Below are positions 11,392-24,300 of a stretch of DNA of 64,000 bases, one piece after another. The translations under genes and the position numbers were made by a program. The notes under the pieces are model-generated. The model was not told the DNA's origin. It was given only the letters and a program-made list of their open reading frames with translations, and ran no database searches. The stretch comes from Liolophura sinensis (Eukaryota; Mollusca; Polyplacophora; Chitonida; Chitonidae). The DNA lies in contig NC_088307.1 of assembly GCF_032854445.1 (NCBI RefSeq), positions 23,387,953 through 23,451,952 of the forward strand. Direction: 5' to 3'. Every line of letters starts with the position of its first letter. The stretch's first letter is position 1.

Positions 11392-14300
11392 ATATGAATT
11401 GTAGACAGAAAACATGATGAACTCAACTTATTTATACCTGAGTAGTTTCATCGTATCTTGCCGGTTTCTCATAGCTTGATTCATTTGTAACGTTTGAAGT
11501 CCAATTTATGCAGGAGTGCTAAGAACATGCACAAACATGTAGTCATGTACTGTAGTCTAGTAAGAAAACATGTATAGATACCTCCAACTGAGAATGATTT
11601 TAAGGTGAGTGTTTAGTGTTAAGCAAATCATAACATTTATTATGGGGAATGTTACCCAATGCGTGTCTAAATATTAAAAACGAACCTCGTTTATCTTATG
11701 AAATAACGGGTTTATATACACAGGTATATTTTTTCAGTCTTCATGTACAGCACCGAAGTTACGCAAAATCCTTTTCATGGCATACCTTGCATAATATTGG
11801 TGTTTCGGTGACAAAAAAAATGAAAATTTATGTTATAGATAAATCACGTTTTTTTTTCTCAAATATCCCCGTATACACAATGCACCTATACAGCTTTTCC
11901 TGTTATCCTAGTGTTATGATATAAGAGCCACGAAAAGTTGGCATACATCTGTATTATTTACCCCATGTTGACTTTATGACATTTTCCTTCACTGAGCATG
12001 TTGTGTTACATATACATGCAAAAGAAGGTGTAAAAAACAAAACAAAAAAGAAATAACAATAACAAACACTTTATAATACAAGAAACGAGATGTGCTCGAC
12101 AGATAAAAAAAAACTTAAAATTACAGGAAACATTAGTGAACACGTAGCTTGATTACATCCGCTGTCGTTACGGGAAATCAAGCCACTTATTTCTTTGCTT
12201 TTTATTTATTTGATTGGCATATTATGCAGCGCTCACGCAAGAAATTATACAAATAACGGATAACGGAAGTCCATGAAGACAACTCCAAAATTCAATACGG
12301 ATTGGTAGTCAGTCTGGGAAAGTTTTATTTACAAGTATAAACGACATTCAGTGAAAGTTTAATTACTTTCGAATTTTCAGGACATATTTAATAATTTTCT
12401 AATTCAATTGTTATACTTACGGGCGTATTTAATAATTTTTTAATTCGAATGAGCGTATTTATTATTTTAGCTATATTACAAAGAATGGTCATGAAATGTT
12501 ATAAGTTCATGAAGGAAACCTGTGTAGAATTCGGAGGAGCCCTCGGCATCCATACGTTATACAAACGTATACGTTACAAACCATGCCGCTCATGCAAAAC
12601 CACGGCCATACAATACTGTCAATCGTATCTTCGGACATTGGGGTAGCTTCTTACGTTCAATGGAGACCCTATAGTCTAATCTGAATAGATCATTGTCATC
12701 GTGTAATGAATAAATAATATACGTTATAAAAGTCTTCTCACAATCCTCTCGTAAGCCGGACTGAATAAACGAGTCTAAATATTGATTCGAAATGGAATTT
12801 TGTTCAATCTTCGGAGAACCAATTGCATTATCTTATGTTAAGTCGATCAGTTGGTTTATGCACTAGCTGAAAGAGATCACATTAGTCATTTGAAAATACG
12901 GATTATTGAGCACAATATATAAAAAAACCCGATGGCGTTTAAACCATAATCATTCTTTCGTAATATTAAGTACGGCGTTAAACCCTATGCACTCACTCAC
13001 TATTTCGTAATAGCGGATGACTTTTCTGATTTTTAACGGAGACTGATTTTCTTACTACAACAGGGTATCTTATATATAATAGCTACACATAGGTTATGAA
13101 AGTCCGAGCGTGTTTCAACATCTTGAAATATTTAATAAAATACAGACAAACATCATAAATTGCACATATATTTTATTTTACATCAGTAACATAACAGAGA
13201 GTCGTGATTCAGTTTCCATTTGTTTTGCACCCAATCTTAGTACAGAGGGCAAGAAAATTTATGGTGCTTGTATATTGTATATACACGAGATTTTGAAGTA
13301 TTCTTATATGAAGGACTTGCACGTCAGAATCAAGCGTGGAGTAAAATATAACCTGTTTCCTGTTTATACTTTCGAAGACATTCACATCGGAAATAACTTC
13401 ACTTCAGAGCATTTTAACTGAAATTTACAAGTCTTTTTTCGATACCCAAGGATTTAAGAAAACAAAGAATTTCTAACAGATGGAAAAAATAATTGGTCGA
13501 ATGATAAGAAAGAAGAAAAGAGTGTACGTATGCTCGCTAATGGGATTTACTGCCCATTTGCTCGGAACTCTTTCGCTTTGCTTGAGTTTTATGCATTCAG
13601 GATACTTCCTGGAAGCAGTGAGATATATCACTGCATACGAGGAGAAAAAGTTCAAACCAGGAGGAGATAACCATGTACCCTTTCCGGAGAAAAACATCTT
13701 CTAGCGCAGGGGAAAAAAGTAACAGTCTGGGCCTGAATCATGAATAGGTGAAACCACAGTAATGAAACAATGTGTTAATTTTTTTAATAAGTCCATTGTC
13801 AGAACACTTTGCTACAATCATAGAAGACATTCTAGTATCACTTAGCCAGGCCCAACGGACTTCCTGTTAAATTTAACAGATTATGTTTTGCGTCAAGAAA
13901 TAAAATCGTGGCAAAAAGCCCTTTCCTTTTTGTTTAGAAGCAGCCGAAAGTATTTTTACATTTCCCAGATATATACCGTTTTCTGTGAAGTATCCTATCA
14001 ACACAAATATATTTCAGAGTTGACTAAAAAGCACAATTATATCCGGTGAGATTGAACCTTGCATCGTCCCAAATTTTGCTTAAATCACTGAAGACCAAGC
14101 CAACTGTGTAAATAGCACGACTTTCTTGGGTGTAATTATATCTGCTTTTGTTTGTGAGAAGTGACACGACAAACATTCATAACAGACGTAAATAAAATTT
14201 GTTTACAAGAGTTCAAATTACTTTCACTCACAGAACATAACATAATAAATAAATACAGTTTTCTTAACGGGCTTTTCAATTCCCAAGTATTGCCCAGTGG

Positions 14301-14774
14301 CAAAAACTTTTCTCAGCTCCATTGTCTTTATCTGTACTGATTCAAGACTCATTTGCCCATCGTTTTTTGCACTGTTTTCACCCACTGGAGCTTTTTTTTA
14401 TCCACACTGTTTCTGAACACTGCACGTTTGAGTTTGTTTAATTATAATTTACAACTTTCTCACAATTTTTCTCTCAAATCAGTAAATGTCACCAAGTCAT
14501 GTGACGTCACACCACATCCACATACGTCACACATGTACGCCCCACACTCAGATTGTGTTCCTTCAACAACATTGCCCGAGCACCTTTCATCAGAAGTGTG
14601 ATGATGCGATTGTGAGCAAACGTCACTAACTACGTGACGCCAATCGGGACGTCAAGCCATAGCATTCAGTGCGCATGCGTTGAAAGTCGACGACGACTGA
14701 TATCGGACCACCATTTGAGAAGTAGCCTACAACAGACCTCCACTGTTACGCCTAAATGCACATACTGTGCACAA

Positions 14775-14780
14775 TTTATT
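14775..14780 (-). terminator. Candidate polyadenylation signal AATAAA
   Basis: This is the first canonical AATAAA on the minus strand downstream of the Lhx2/9 stop codon. It is followed within 25 nt by TG-rich sequence (TGTGCACAGTATGTGC), as expected of a downstream element. Other AATAAA hexamers occur further into the AT-rich flank, so the real site is uncertain. Confidence 0.35.
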
Positions 14781-15121
14781 TTTTTTCATGATCACAAACC
14801 CAGCACAGACCACATTACTTTGTTACGAACACAAGTCACATATTTTGTCATCAGAGACATGGTCCCGGACGTCGTTGTCATGGTGACCTCTGGGAGGTCG
14901 TTTTAGTTGGCTGGTTACACACTGACCTCGTCCGCTTGGCAAGGCGATTCCGCCATTTGCAGGAATGCGGCTCGATTGGCGTTCTCCGCACACATTTGTA
15001 CATCTGCCCGTGTTTTGACGAGTCTGATCCACGGCAGCTGTCAGCAGGTTGTCTGGGATGCTAGCGAGCCGAGATGACGGTCTTATCTAGGAAAACTCCG
15101 ACAAATTATCTCCATGTTCAT
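14775..15121 (-). other. Putative 3' UTR of Lhx2/9
   Basis: This sequence follows the TGA stop. The first AATAAA on the minus strand after the stop lies at its far end (14780-14775), giving a UTR of about 350 nt if used. The stretch is less AT-rich than the surrounding flank and has no repeat I recognise. The extent is inferred from the hexamer only. Confidence 0.4.
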
Positions 15122-15394
15122 TCAGTTGATGGAGGCGATGCTACTGGTAAAGAGGTCCGGCAGGCTGTTGCTTGACTGGTCCGGTTCTATTGTCGAGCTG
15201 TGGAGGTCCGACAGGGAGGGCGAGGAACTTATTTCTGACAGAGACGGTGACGGCGAACTGGCCATGTCGCCCATTGAGTCCTTCACACAGTCGCCATCCT
15301 CGCCCGCATTTTCGTCTCCACCTAACCCGCCCCTGTCAGATTCTAGTTTTATGAGATTTCGTCTGTACTTGGCCCTGGCATTCTGGAACCAAAC
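15122..15394 (-). CDS. Lhx2/9: Lhx2/9 exon 5 (recognition helix, C-terminal tail, stop)
   Basis: The acceptor CTATAG| opens directly on VWFQNARAKYRRN, the third homeodomain helix, with Trp48 (residue 299) and Asn51 (residue 302) in place for base contact. The tail is acidic (GGDENAGEDGD) and then Ser/Pro/Leu-rich. It ends with SSNSLPDLF, which resembles the conserved end TLTNLF of vertebrate Lhx2/9, followed by a short extra TSSIASIN before TGA. The exon encodes residues 298-387. On the plus strand the same bases also carry an open frame of about 112 codons, which is a shadow. Confidence 0.95.
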   Translation of the reverse strand, partial: VWFQNARAKYRRNLIKLESDRGGLGGDENAGEDGDCVKDSMGDMASSPSPSLSEISSSPSLSDLHSSTIEPDQSSNSLPDLFTSSIASIN

Positions 15395-18300
15395 CTATAG
15401 TTTATACGCTAATCAGAGAGTTGTCTCAAAAAACACAAGCAAAGTGAAATAACACGGTCTTAAGAAAAACAGCAAATCAGTTAAATACATAAAAATATAC
15501 AAAAAGAAAATAGCAATATGTGAAACTTACATTCGGAAATTACAATGATAGCAATTATCTGAAATCAATTACAACAATGATGTGAATTAATATTTATTTA
15601 TCGATTGATTTGATTGGTCTTTTACGTCGTACTTAAGAATATTTCGCTTATACGACGGCGGTCAGCATTATGGTGGGAGGAAATCAGGCAAAGCCCAGAG
15701 GAAACCTACGACCATCCGCAGGTTTCTGCCAGACCTTCCCACTTACGGCCGGAGAGGAAGCCAACATGAGCGGAATTTGAACTCCTGAATTAATAAGTAT
15801 GCTCTCCAGTGGTAATGGTTTCGTACTAAGAGTAAAAATATAGTTCTGACCAAAATTTATGGTCATATTAGATGGACGAGAAGACCTTCGGCTACAGTGT
15901 AGTAAAACGGAAGCGTCATGGCATGTTAATAGAGACAGCAATACCATCATATCCAGGTCATGCTGGCTTCCTCTCTGGCCGTACGTGGGTAGTCGTGAGT
16001 TTCCCCCGGGCTCTGTCCGGTTTCCTCCCACCATAACGCTAGCCGCCGTTGTATAAGTGAAATATTCTTCAGTACGGCGTAAAACATCAATCAAAATAAG
16101 TAACTAAATAAATATTTCAGACAGATTATCTCGAGCTTTTTATGAACAGCATATTAACAGAGTATACTCAGCGTTTGTCTCTAAAGTTTTACTGACCTGC
16201 AGAACTCGCTTAGACAGCCCTGTTTTCTGTGCCAGTTGTTTGAGGTCTTTGGCGTCAGGGTTGTGGTTGAGGGCGAAGTACGACTTCATGGTCCGCAGCT
16301 GGTGATGCTTAAATGAGGTTCGAACCCGCTTTTGGCGTGGTGGGGGCTGAGGATACGCGTCTCTGTCCAGGACCTCCTGTGAGCGATCGGAACCATCCGT
16401 TGGAACCAGACCTGCAACAACAACATCATCAACAAAGGTAAGGGAATGTAGCGAAGTCAAATAGTTTTATGCAACACAGTTATTTTCAAAACCAAAAATA
16501 GTTCTATTCCAAGTTGGAATGTCAGTTCCACACCTGCAAAATTGTCGTGTGCTTTGAATTTTGTTTGGAGCTCACCTCATAATGAGACTAGATCTATTAG
16601 CTGTCCTAACTTAGGTTTGATTAGAACAGGCCTATAATATATTAGCTGCCCTGGAGACATTCATGAGAATAGGCCTTTAACAGCGGGCATGGAGACATTA
16701 TGAGAGTAGGCCTTCATTAGCCTAACTGCATGGAGATATTCTAAGAGTAGGCCTATATCAGTTGATCGGGAATCATTATGAAAATAGGCCTGTATCAGCT
16801 GACCTATAGAGACATTATGTGAATAGGCCTATAATATATTAGGTCGCCTAGAGACATTATAGAATAGGCCTATATTAGAGGACCTACACAAGAATTTTTC
16901 TGAGAAGACATGATATGTGAGCCAACTTTTGATACTCATCATCAGGTGAGTTTGCAATGGTAGTTATTAAGGACTATATGCATATACTTGTTAGAAATAT
17001 TATTTGATTGTTGTATCTAAAATACTATAATTCTATATATTTGAAAATTGCCGGTTATTGCTGTTTAAGATGTGAGGATTTCTTGTTTTAAGTATTGACT
17101 TGGAACTATCTGTCTTGATTGACGTGTGTTATAGGCACACGTGAATGACAGTAGCAACGGTTAGGTCTGCAGAAACAGTTTTGGCTATGTACCCTGCTAC
17201 ACGAAACTCCTTGTACAGTACCCTATGCCCTTGAGGTTTGCTCTCTGGATGTACCATCCTAGATAAACTAACTCTCCTCTGGAGGCACTTCTGTCTACCC
17301 TTAATATCAAGTGTTTGTTAGTATATATAGGCATGACGAGTTGTTAGCACTGAGTGACTTGTCAATGGTAAACCAAACCACCTTACACGCCTGAGGCATG
17401 AAAAAACAACACAACCATTATTCCGGATATAATTGGCTACACAAAGTAAAACTTCATTTATTCCATTGGAATGTGTCTGTTAGAAGACATTATTCCACAC
17501 TTGAAACTTTTGCTGGTTTTCTTGGGTTGGGATCTGCATGATCCCCTTCATAATATGTATGCTTATTTATCTTACGCCTTATCCTTTAGGCTGTGAGAGT
17601 GAAAGATTCCTGAGTACCGCGTAAAACACCAATCAGATAAATAAATAAATCTATGATGTACGTCTTCATTATATTAGGCTTAAAACACATTACCATTATG
17701 TTCTACATGATTTTGAGCGAAGTAAAACTTTATCTATGGATAAAAGATTATACACATCACAGAAAGCATTATCCCCGATAGCAATTATATAATAAGTACT
17801 TGCATATTTATTTGATTTATTTGAACGGTGTTTTACGCCGTACTCATTTTCATTTGTTCGACCAGCATTATGGCGGGATGAAACCGAACAGAGCCCGGGG
17901 GACACTCATGACCATCCGCAGGTTTCTGGAAGACCTCCCCATGTACTTTCGAAGAGGAAGCTTGTTGTACTCCACTTTTTCCCCTGTGCATTCCATTTGC
18001 TGATGGTGAACCAATTAACAAAGGCAGTTCGTGAACTATAGAATTTAAGATATTCTCATGTACGTTATACCTATACACATAGACCAGGACGCTGTCATAA
18101 TGGCCACATTTGAATGATGTGAAATTACAGTCAGCATTGATTGAGGCACCAAATATTGTTTACCTCAAAAATCATCATGAAAGCTTTAAATGGTTGGAAA
18201 GCCTCTTCCGTTAATCGAAATAAATGATTATTTGACTTGGTTATATAGACAATTAGACAAAGTGCTCTAATCCAAAAATTCGATTAACCATGTGTGTCTT

Positions 18301-21300
18301 GAGTAGCCAGGATTGGAGTAGGGCTTGGCACGGTATAGAGAGTTGGGGTGAGGAGTTAAGAATCCGGTGGGAAACTGTGACGACCCTTAGAGAGTTCGTA
18401 AGAGGACTGTATTTTTCTGTTGAGCTTGAAACTGGACAATCGACAATCATTCATGCAACACACACCAACTGTATAATCAAACAAGCTTTTTGAAATGCTT
18501 TTCGTCGAATCCTGTCGACATCTAAATAGATTTATTAATGGAATCATCGGGGCGTGACCGTGTTTCCCTCTAACTGATAAACCTACAATTATCCGAGTCT
18601 ATCAACAATGCACATTTGTTGTCGCGCCACAACACAATGGAACAAATAAGAGATTCGGACACTGGTCTCCTTGGCAAGTAAGCGAAAAGCGGACTATCAG
18701 ATGACCGACCACGCCAATGGGGCACTGGCATGGATAGCCCGAGACAAGGATGGTGGGACAACAATACGTGTCGCCAGTGTCACCCAGAACATCTGTTGGC
18801 TTCTTCTCTTTCTCGCCAACGTAAAACTGAAGAAACCAGTTCTCGGAATGCCTCGCATTCGTTATAGTTTGAATGCTAATGCACTGGATCTGGAGTATGC
18901 CTGTAGCAATTTGCTACTATTTATGCATTACCATGTACAGTTAGAACAAAACTCTAACTGAGGTAAAGTGAAAAGAGGCCGTATTTCACCGGCTACGTGT
19001 GACCATTTGCCAACTATCACACTGTCGTCGCTGCTCTGTTTCTATGCTGTAGGTCGTACTAATACTACTCTCTGTTTCCTCCTGTCTAACTTTTATTTGC
19101 ACTACACCTTTATTAGAAACATTACATTTTACACACACTCAAGCCTTAGCGGTTACACATCTCGAGGACCATGATAAAGTCTCACAAGTTGGAGTTTATT
19201 TCTCGCGACATTTACAGAAACATCTCTGCATTTTCCACTTCTAATGCGTCGTATCTTTCGAGAAGGCGTACCAAAAAGAAAAAAGAATGGTCCCATTCGC
19301 CTTCCATATCTTCAGCATCGCATATATGTTCACGAGAGCAGAGATCGTTGTTAAACTGTGTCCATTTCGACCATTTGCGAATGTCTTAAGAGTGGAGACG
19401 ATATGTCGGGGAAAATCTATACATTTCACGACCTATATATACATCCAGCCCTCCCACCCATGAGCTAAATGCTTGACAACTGACCTCGTCCAACATTCGT
19501 ATACAAACTCTTGCTTATTTCACTAAAAGTGCTTTTAAAAAGATCTTCATGTACAATAGTGGATCTAATATCGCCCTGAAAGCCTTTTATACTACCCCCG
19601 AGAAGGTGAAAGTAAGATGGCAGTGCGTTTAGGCCTATATGCATACTGTGTAAACAGCCCATGCGCTATTTGCCGAGTCAACTTCGTTGTTAATACGTCT
19701 TCTGTGTTCCTTTTTAGAAACCGTTCGAGAGAAGCATGAAAGTCCATTTGGCCCACTCTGGCGGGTTGTTCGATGACAAGCCTCACGGCTTCCCTGGCAA
19801 AGAAAGCCCGGGTGTATGAGGAGGACTTCCGTGGGACGGGGTACACGCATGCCCGCGACAATCGCCCGTCATCGCTGACAAGCTATAAGGGTACTATATC
19901 TGATGGCAGGCAGATATGAAGGGCAAATACGTACATTCTTCGGCGTTGGAACGTCTTGCAGGGCCGATTATTTGCCGTCTTGATAGCAGTCAATAGCCGT
20001 ATAACTGTCAATGGAACTGACTACTTTGTTCTATAAGCAGCTTATAGAAAGTGTAAAGCTACGCCATTTATGTCGTCTTCCATGCGGTGCAAAAAAAAAA
20101 AAAAAAAACCAGGACTGACAAGTGAAGATTGCTGGCTGACCGCCTGTTTGACTTGCCCTTCATTTTGACAGCACTGCATTTTAAGTGTTGAGTAACTATC
20201 ATATTTGCTATCAAGTCATAATCAAAACCCACCAAACCCAATTGAGATCTATGTCATCGCTCCTCAGCTATCTAAGGTTGCCGAACAGACGTGGCACAGG
20301 CTGTCACCGCTTGTGAGTTATGGGTTATTTCACTTTAAATGTCAAGATGAGAAATTTACACAGAATTCAAATAATGATGGCAGATATGAGACAAAACATG
20401 TTACAAAAAAAACGGATAGGACGTCGCAAAACAACTGCCCATCAATCGTCTGCCACATCTCAATATATAGCAATCAAGCAATGTATGCCTGTGTTCGTCA
20501 GCACAGCAATCGTCTATCATGTTACCCATATAGCAATCAGGCAGTGTATAAGGCAATATTTTTCTGTCCAACAACCGCTTATCTTTGAAGCAATCATGCA
20601 ATGTATGACAATGTCTGTCTATCCAAAAATCGCCTATCTGGTCATGCTTGATACAAGCAGGCAATGCATATGTTTGTCTGCCCAGCAGTGGTCTATCGCG
20701 TCATCGATGAAGCAGTCAAGCAATATATGGCAATGTATGCCAGCTCCGATTACCTATCCTGACATCCACAGAGAAGTCAGGTTATGCAAGGCAATCTTTG
20801 CCAGTCTAACAATCACATAACATATCACATCATTCAATAAGGTAGTCTATCTGTCTATGTCCGACAACCTTCGTCAGCCCAGCAATGATCTGTGATCTTA
20901 TCCATAGAGCAATCAGGCAATATATTAGACAGTTTCTCATCAGCCATCTATGATTCACAGAGCAATGTTTGGCAATGTATATCAGCCCAGCAATCAAGTA
21001 TCACGTCAGCTGATAAAGTAACCAAGCAATGTGCGGCAATGTTTGATTACCCATGCAGCGATTGTTTCTGATACAATTCATAGGCAATCTAGAGGATTTC
21101 CTCTTAAATTAGACAGACTGTGATGGTCTTGATACCATCATAAAGTCTGCATTCAAGTTTTATCATTTCCGCTACATATATATTTGAGCTAGGATTTAAA
21201 TTTTGGACTTTATATTAGGTTAACAACAACTATGCAGGAATGTGTAATAAATTACAATTAACGCCACTGCCTTCAGCCATGTTGCTATACGGGGCGAATA

Positions 21301-24300
21301 ATTTGTTATTTTTAAGCATTTACATGAACAGTTAAAATAAAACCCTGACTGAGGTAAACTGACAACAGACTGTATTTCACCGGTTACTGGTAATAATTTA
21401 CCAATTATCACATTTGTCGTCGCTGCTTTTGATTTACTATTTATACCGTAAGTCTTTGATGACATTGTCACAGATCTCACTTGGGAATAATTTACTATGG
21501 CACCCATGACCTTATACACCGAACAATATGATATTTCCAAAGAACGTGCGTGCGTATATGAGAAAATACACTGGAAGAGGAAAGGCCACTTGGATATCAG
21601 CTTCTATTGAAGTCCTCTTCTCGTGGAGCGGATGTAACAAGAGGGAAGCTGGTCATCCAAAAACCCAAACCTAGTTCATAAAACGGAAGCAACTGAACAA
21701 GACCGGAATTGGACCGTTTCCGGAAAATGGCATGGAGAGTGGGACACTGGCAGACGTTCAGTAGATTTTGCGGGGTGCCGATCAGGTTTAACGTCCTTTG
21801 CATCAAGGGCGTGTACAACATGCACGTGACGAATGTCAACTCATTACAATATCAAGTATTAAATGTGCCACACAACTTGTCCACTACATGCTAAAACACT
21901 CGTTTGAGACGAGACAGAATTATAAGGAAACGACTTAAAAGTTACAACAGTTTGCAGTTATTTCTTTTCAACCTTTGTGTTAGGCATACTAATGTGCATA
22001 TCCTTAGCTTCTTTGTAATACACCTATATTTACCTATATATTTACCTATCATTAAAGTAAAGATGCGAAATTCATGAATACAACCGTCATATACTGGACT
22101 GAGTCTAAAAAATATACCTAAACACATGGTTACAACCTAAGGCCTGATGATTGTACAAAGATGTAATTCATGAATGTACAAAGATGTGATTTATATATAT
22201 GCAAATATCATCTATATTCGATAAGACATATCGAGGCATTCCCTGACGATGATTGACAATTGTCCAACACATAATGTTCGAATATGAGTCAGATGATGGA
22301 TTCACTGAAGACAGAAATTCAAAGGCGCCACCACAGTGCACCTATCAAAACTTTTGGAAAAAAGAATTTCATTATCAGTTGAAGACAAATTGAAAATACT
22401 AAAAAAAAGAAAAAACCAAGTATAACTTTTATGAAATTCGTTAACAAAATTATGAGCGCTGAAGAGGAAGGTCATTATTTATTGTTGGGGGGTGTGGTGG
22501 CAGTGGGATAAAATTGGAATAATAAAACGGAGTGAGAGAGAGAGGATGGAGACCGAAAAGAAGACGACAACCCGGTATAGCTTGAGACGTATCTCCACGA
22601 TGACACGTCCTTTCAGAGACGGCCAGTCCGTTAGTTCTGTGGAGAATAGCTGACACGTGACCAGTCGGGTGGAGAAGTGGCCACCCCGGGGGGAGAGGAG
22701 GGGGGGGTCCCGTCAGTTCCTCAGTACCATCTTGAGACGACAATACAGCAGCATCTTCAGAGAAAGACCCCGGCCGATGAGGGGGTATGTCCGCTAGGGC
22801 TCAACAGTTTGAATCGCTGTGTGAATAACACCGGGGTGGCAATTATAATTAATTCCAATTACCCGATTTTCTCTTTTTTCTTTTTCCATAATTTTCTAAT
22901 TTTATATCTTTTCCATGTGGAGAAAGCTTCACGTGAACGACGTTTCTGAGTCGGGGCTGAAGGCATCTCTGTGTCCCTTCGCCAACCCTTAGCTGTTCCC
23001 CCCCCCCCCCCGTCCTTCAGTGATTCTTAAGGATGTCTTCTGCATCATAATTGGTTTCATAAAGACGCTGTATTAGTTTTATACAACGCCATGTCTATAC
23101 CACACATTTCAAGCATTTTCGTATATTTCGTGAAAATATCATCAGTGATTTAATTAATACATTGTATATTTTCTACAATATGAAATTAATAACAACATCT
23201 GAACGTATTGGAAACATGCCGCCTTCTTATTAAATGCTGGGAATTTAAATCTTTATATCTAACTTTACAATCGGATTGAATTGCTGTGTGTCCAATCTGA
23301 GAGTATAGGTCTAAATTGTGCAGAAAATATGCAATTTCAATACAGGTAATGACTTCAATGTTAAATTATTAAAATGTATGGGAAAGCACAGGCAAAAGAC
23401 AAAGCTGAGCGCCCGTCTCATCAATTCAACACCTCTTCATCGTTAATAGCTTCAAGGCGGGATAAGCATCCTCGAACTAGCTGTTTTAAGGATAAACGAT
23501 TTTCCAAACTTCTTCCGCAAGAAAAGGTGTCGATCCTACAAGCATAACATGCTGGTTTTTAATATCGACATACATGTAGTCGATAGGGTATGTAAGAATT
23601 GGGAGTACAGAGGCCAAAATCGGGGATCCACAGTGTCAAGAAAATATCTTGGCTGTTCTGACTGTATTCACAAGTACGCGTCAAGGGCTTGCCACGTAAT
23701 CTACTTTGACGTTCACTAGCTCCTTGCACCAAGAGGAAGTACATGAGTCGCGGGAAACGACGGAGGGAAACAAGCTATTCTTCAAAGGGAACAAAACCAG
23801 CGCTTGTATAACACTGCAGAGTCGGTTTGCCTGTCATATAAATTAGCTCGTTGTATATTTTTTTCGCACAATGTTCCTCAGTAAACATGTAGTTCTTCGT
23901 GGGGTGCAACTGTAGCAGTGTTGCCATCAGCCACAATGCACCCTTGTAAGGCGGAGATTGGTGAGCTTAGCTTATAATGAAACGTCGCCAAGGGTTGGTA
24001 GAAATGATATCAAAAGCGGCATTATACCTAAACTTAAAAAGCAAGTAATCCATGCGTCGAAACATTCGACATTCGTAGACCTGCCGTCAACCAATATGGA
24101 CTTCCCGTTTCCATAATCGCAATACTAATTCTCCAAAAAGACGCTTAACACAAACCACCAAAGAACTAAGAAAGTATATAAAGTACCTGATTAGAACGAA
24201 TCACGCAAAGAGAAGCAATCAACGGTTTTCATTGGTGTTGGAATGGCGCAAGTACGTTTTAGGAGAATGAGTGAAATCCGTACTCAAATCGTGTAGCATG

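Larger units (their letters stand above)
1..14774. other. 3' flanking region, no gene recognised
   Basis: This is AT-rich intergenic sequence downstream of Lhx2/9. Apart from the repeats listed separately (minisatellites, family A and B copies, microsatellites), I see only short open frames of chance type. The stretches 1-1170, 1500-2400, 3710-5320, 5980-7020, 9560-11090 and 11400-14770 hold no feature I can support. Confidence 0.6.
15395..16196 (-). other. Lhx2/9 intron 4 (homeodomain 46/47)
   Basis: This 802-bp intron splits the homeodomain, with donor GTCAGT and acceptor CTATAG. Nearly half of it is two family A repeats in opposite orientation (15591-15788 plus, 15952-16114 minus), separated by about 160 bp. 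Confidence 0.9.

Noticed and set aside
13480-13704. Plus-strand 74-codon frame with a Lys-rich start and a hydrophobic stretch
   Set aside because: The minus strand is open over the same length, and there is no family match and no neighbouring exon. Chance is the simpler explanation.
15114-15452. Plus-strand 112-codon frame
   Set aside because: It is the shadow of Lhx2/9 exon 5 on the other strand, which has a clear homeodomain helix and stop.
16310-16325. GGTTCGAACCC, resembling a tRNA T-loop/B box
   Set aside because: It lies inside the homeodomain exon and no tRNA cloverleaf can be built around it.
19592-19861. Minus-strand 89-codon frame with protein-like composition (FFAREAVRLVIEQPARVGQM)
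   Set aside because: I find no family match and no convincing flanking splice pair in frame. It may be a conserved non-coding block, but I cannot support a gene.
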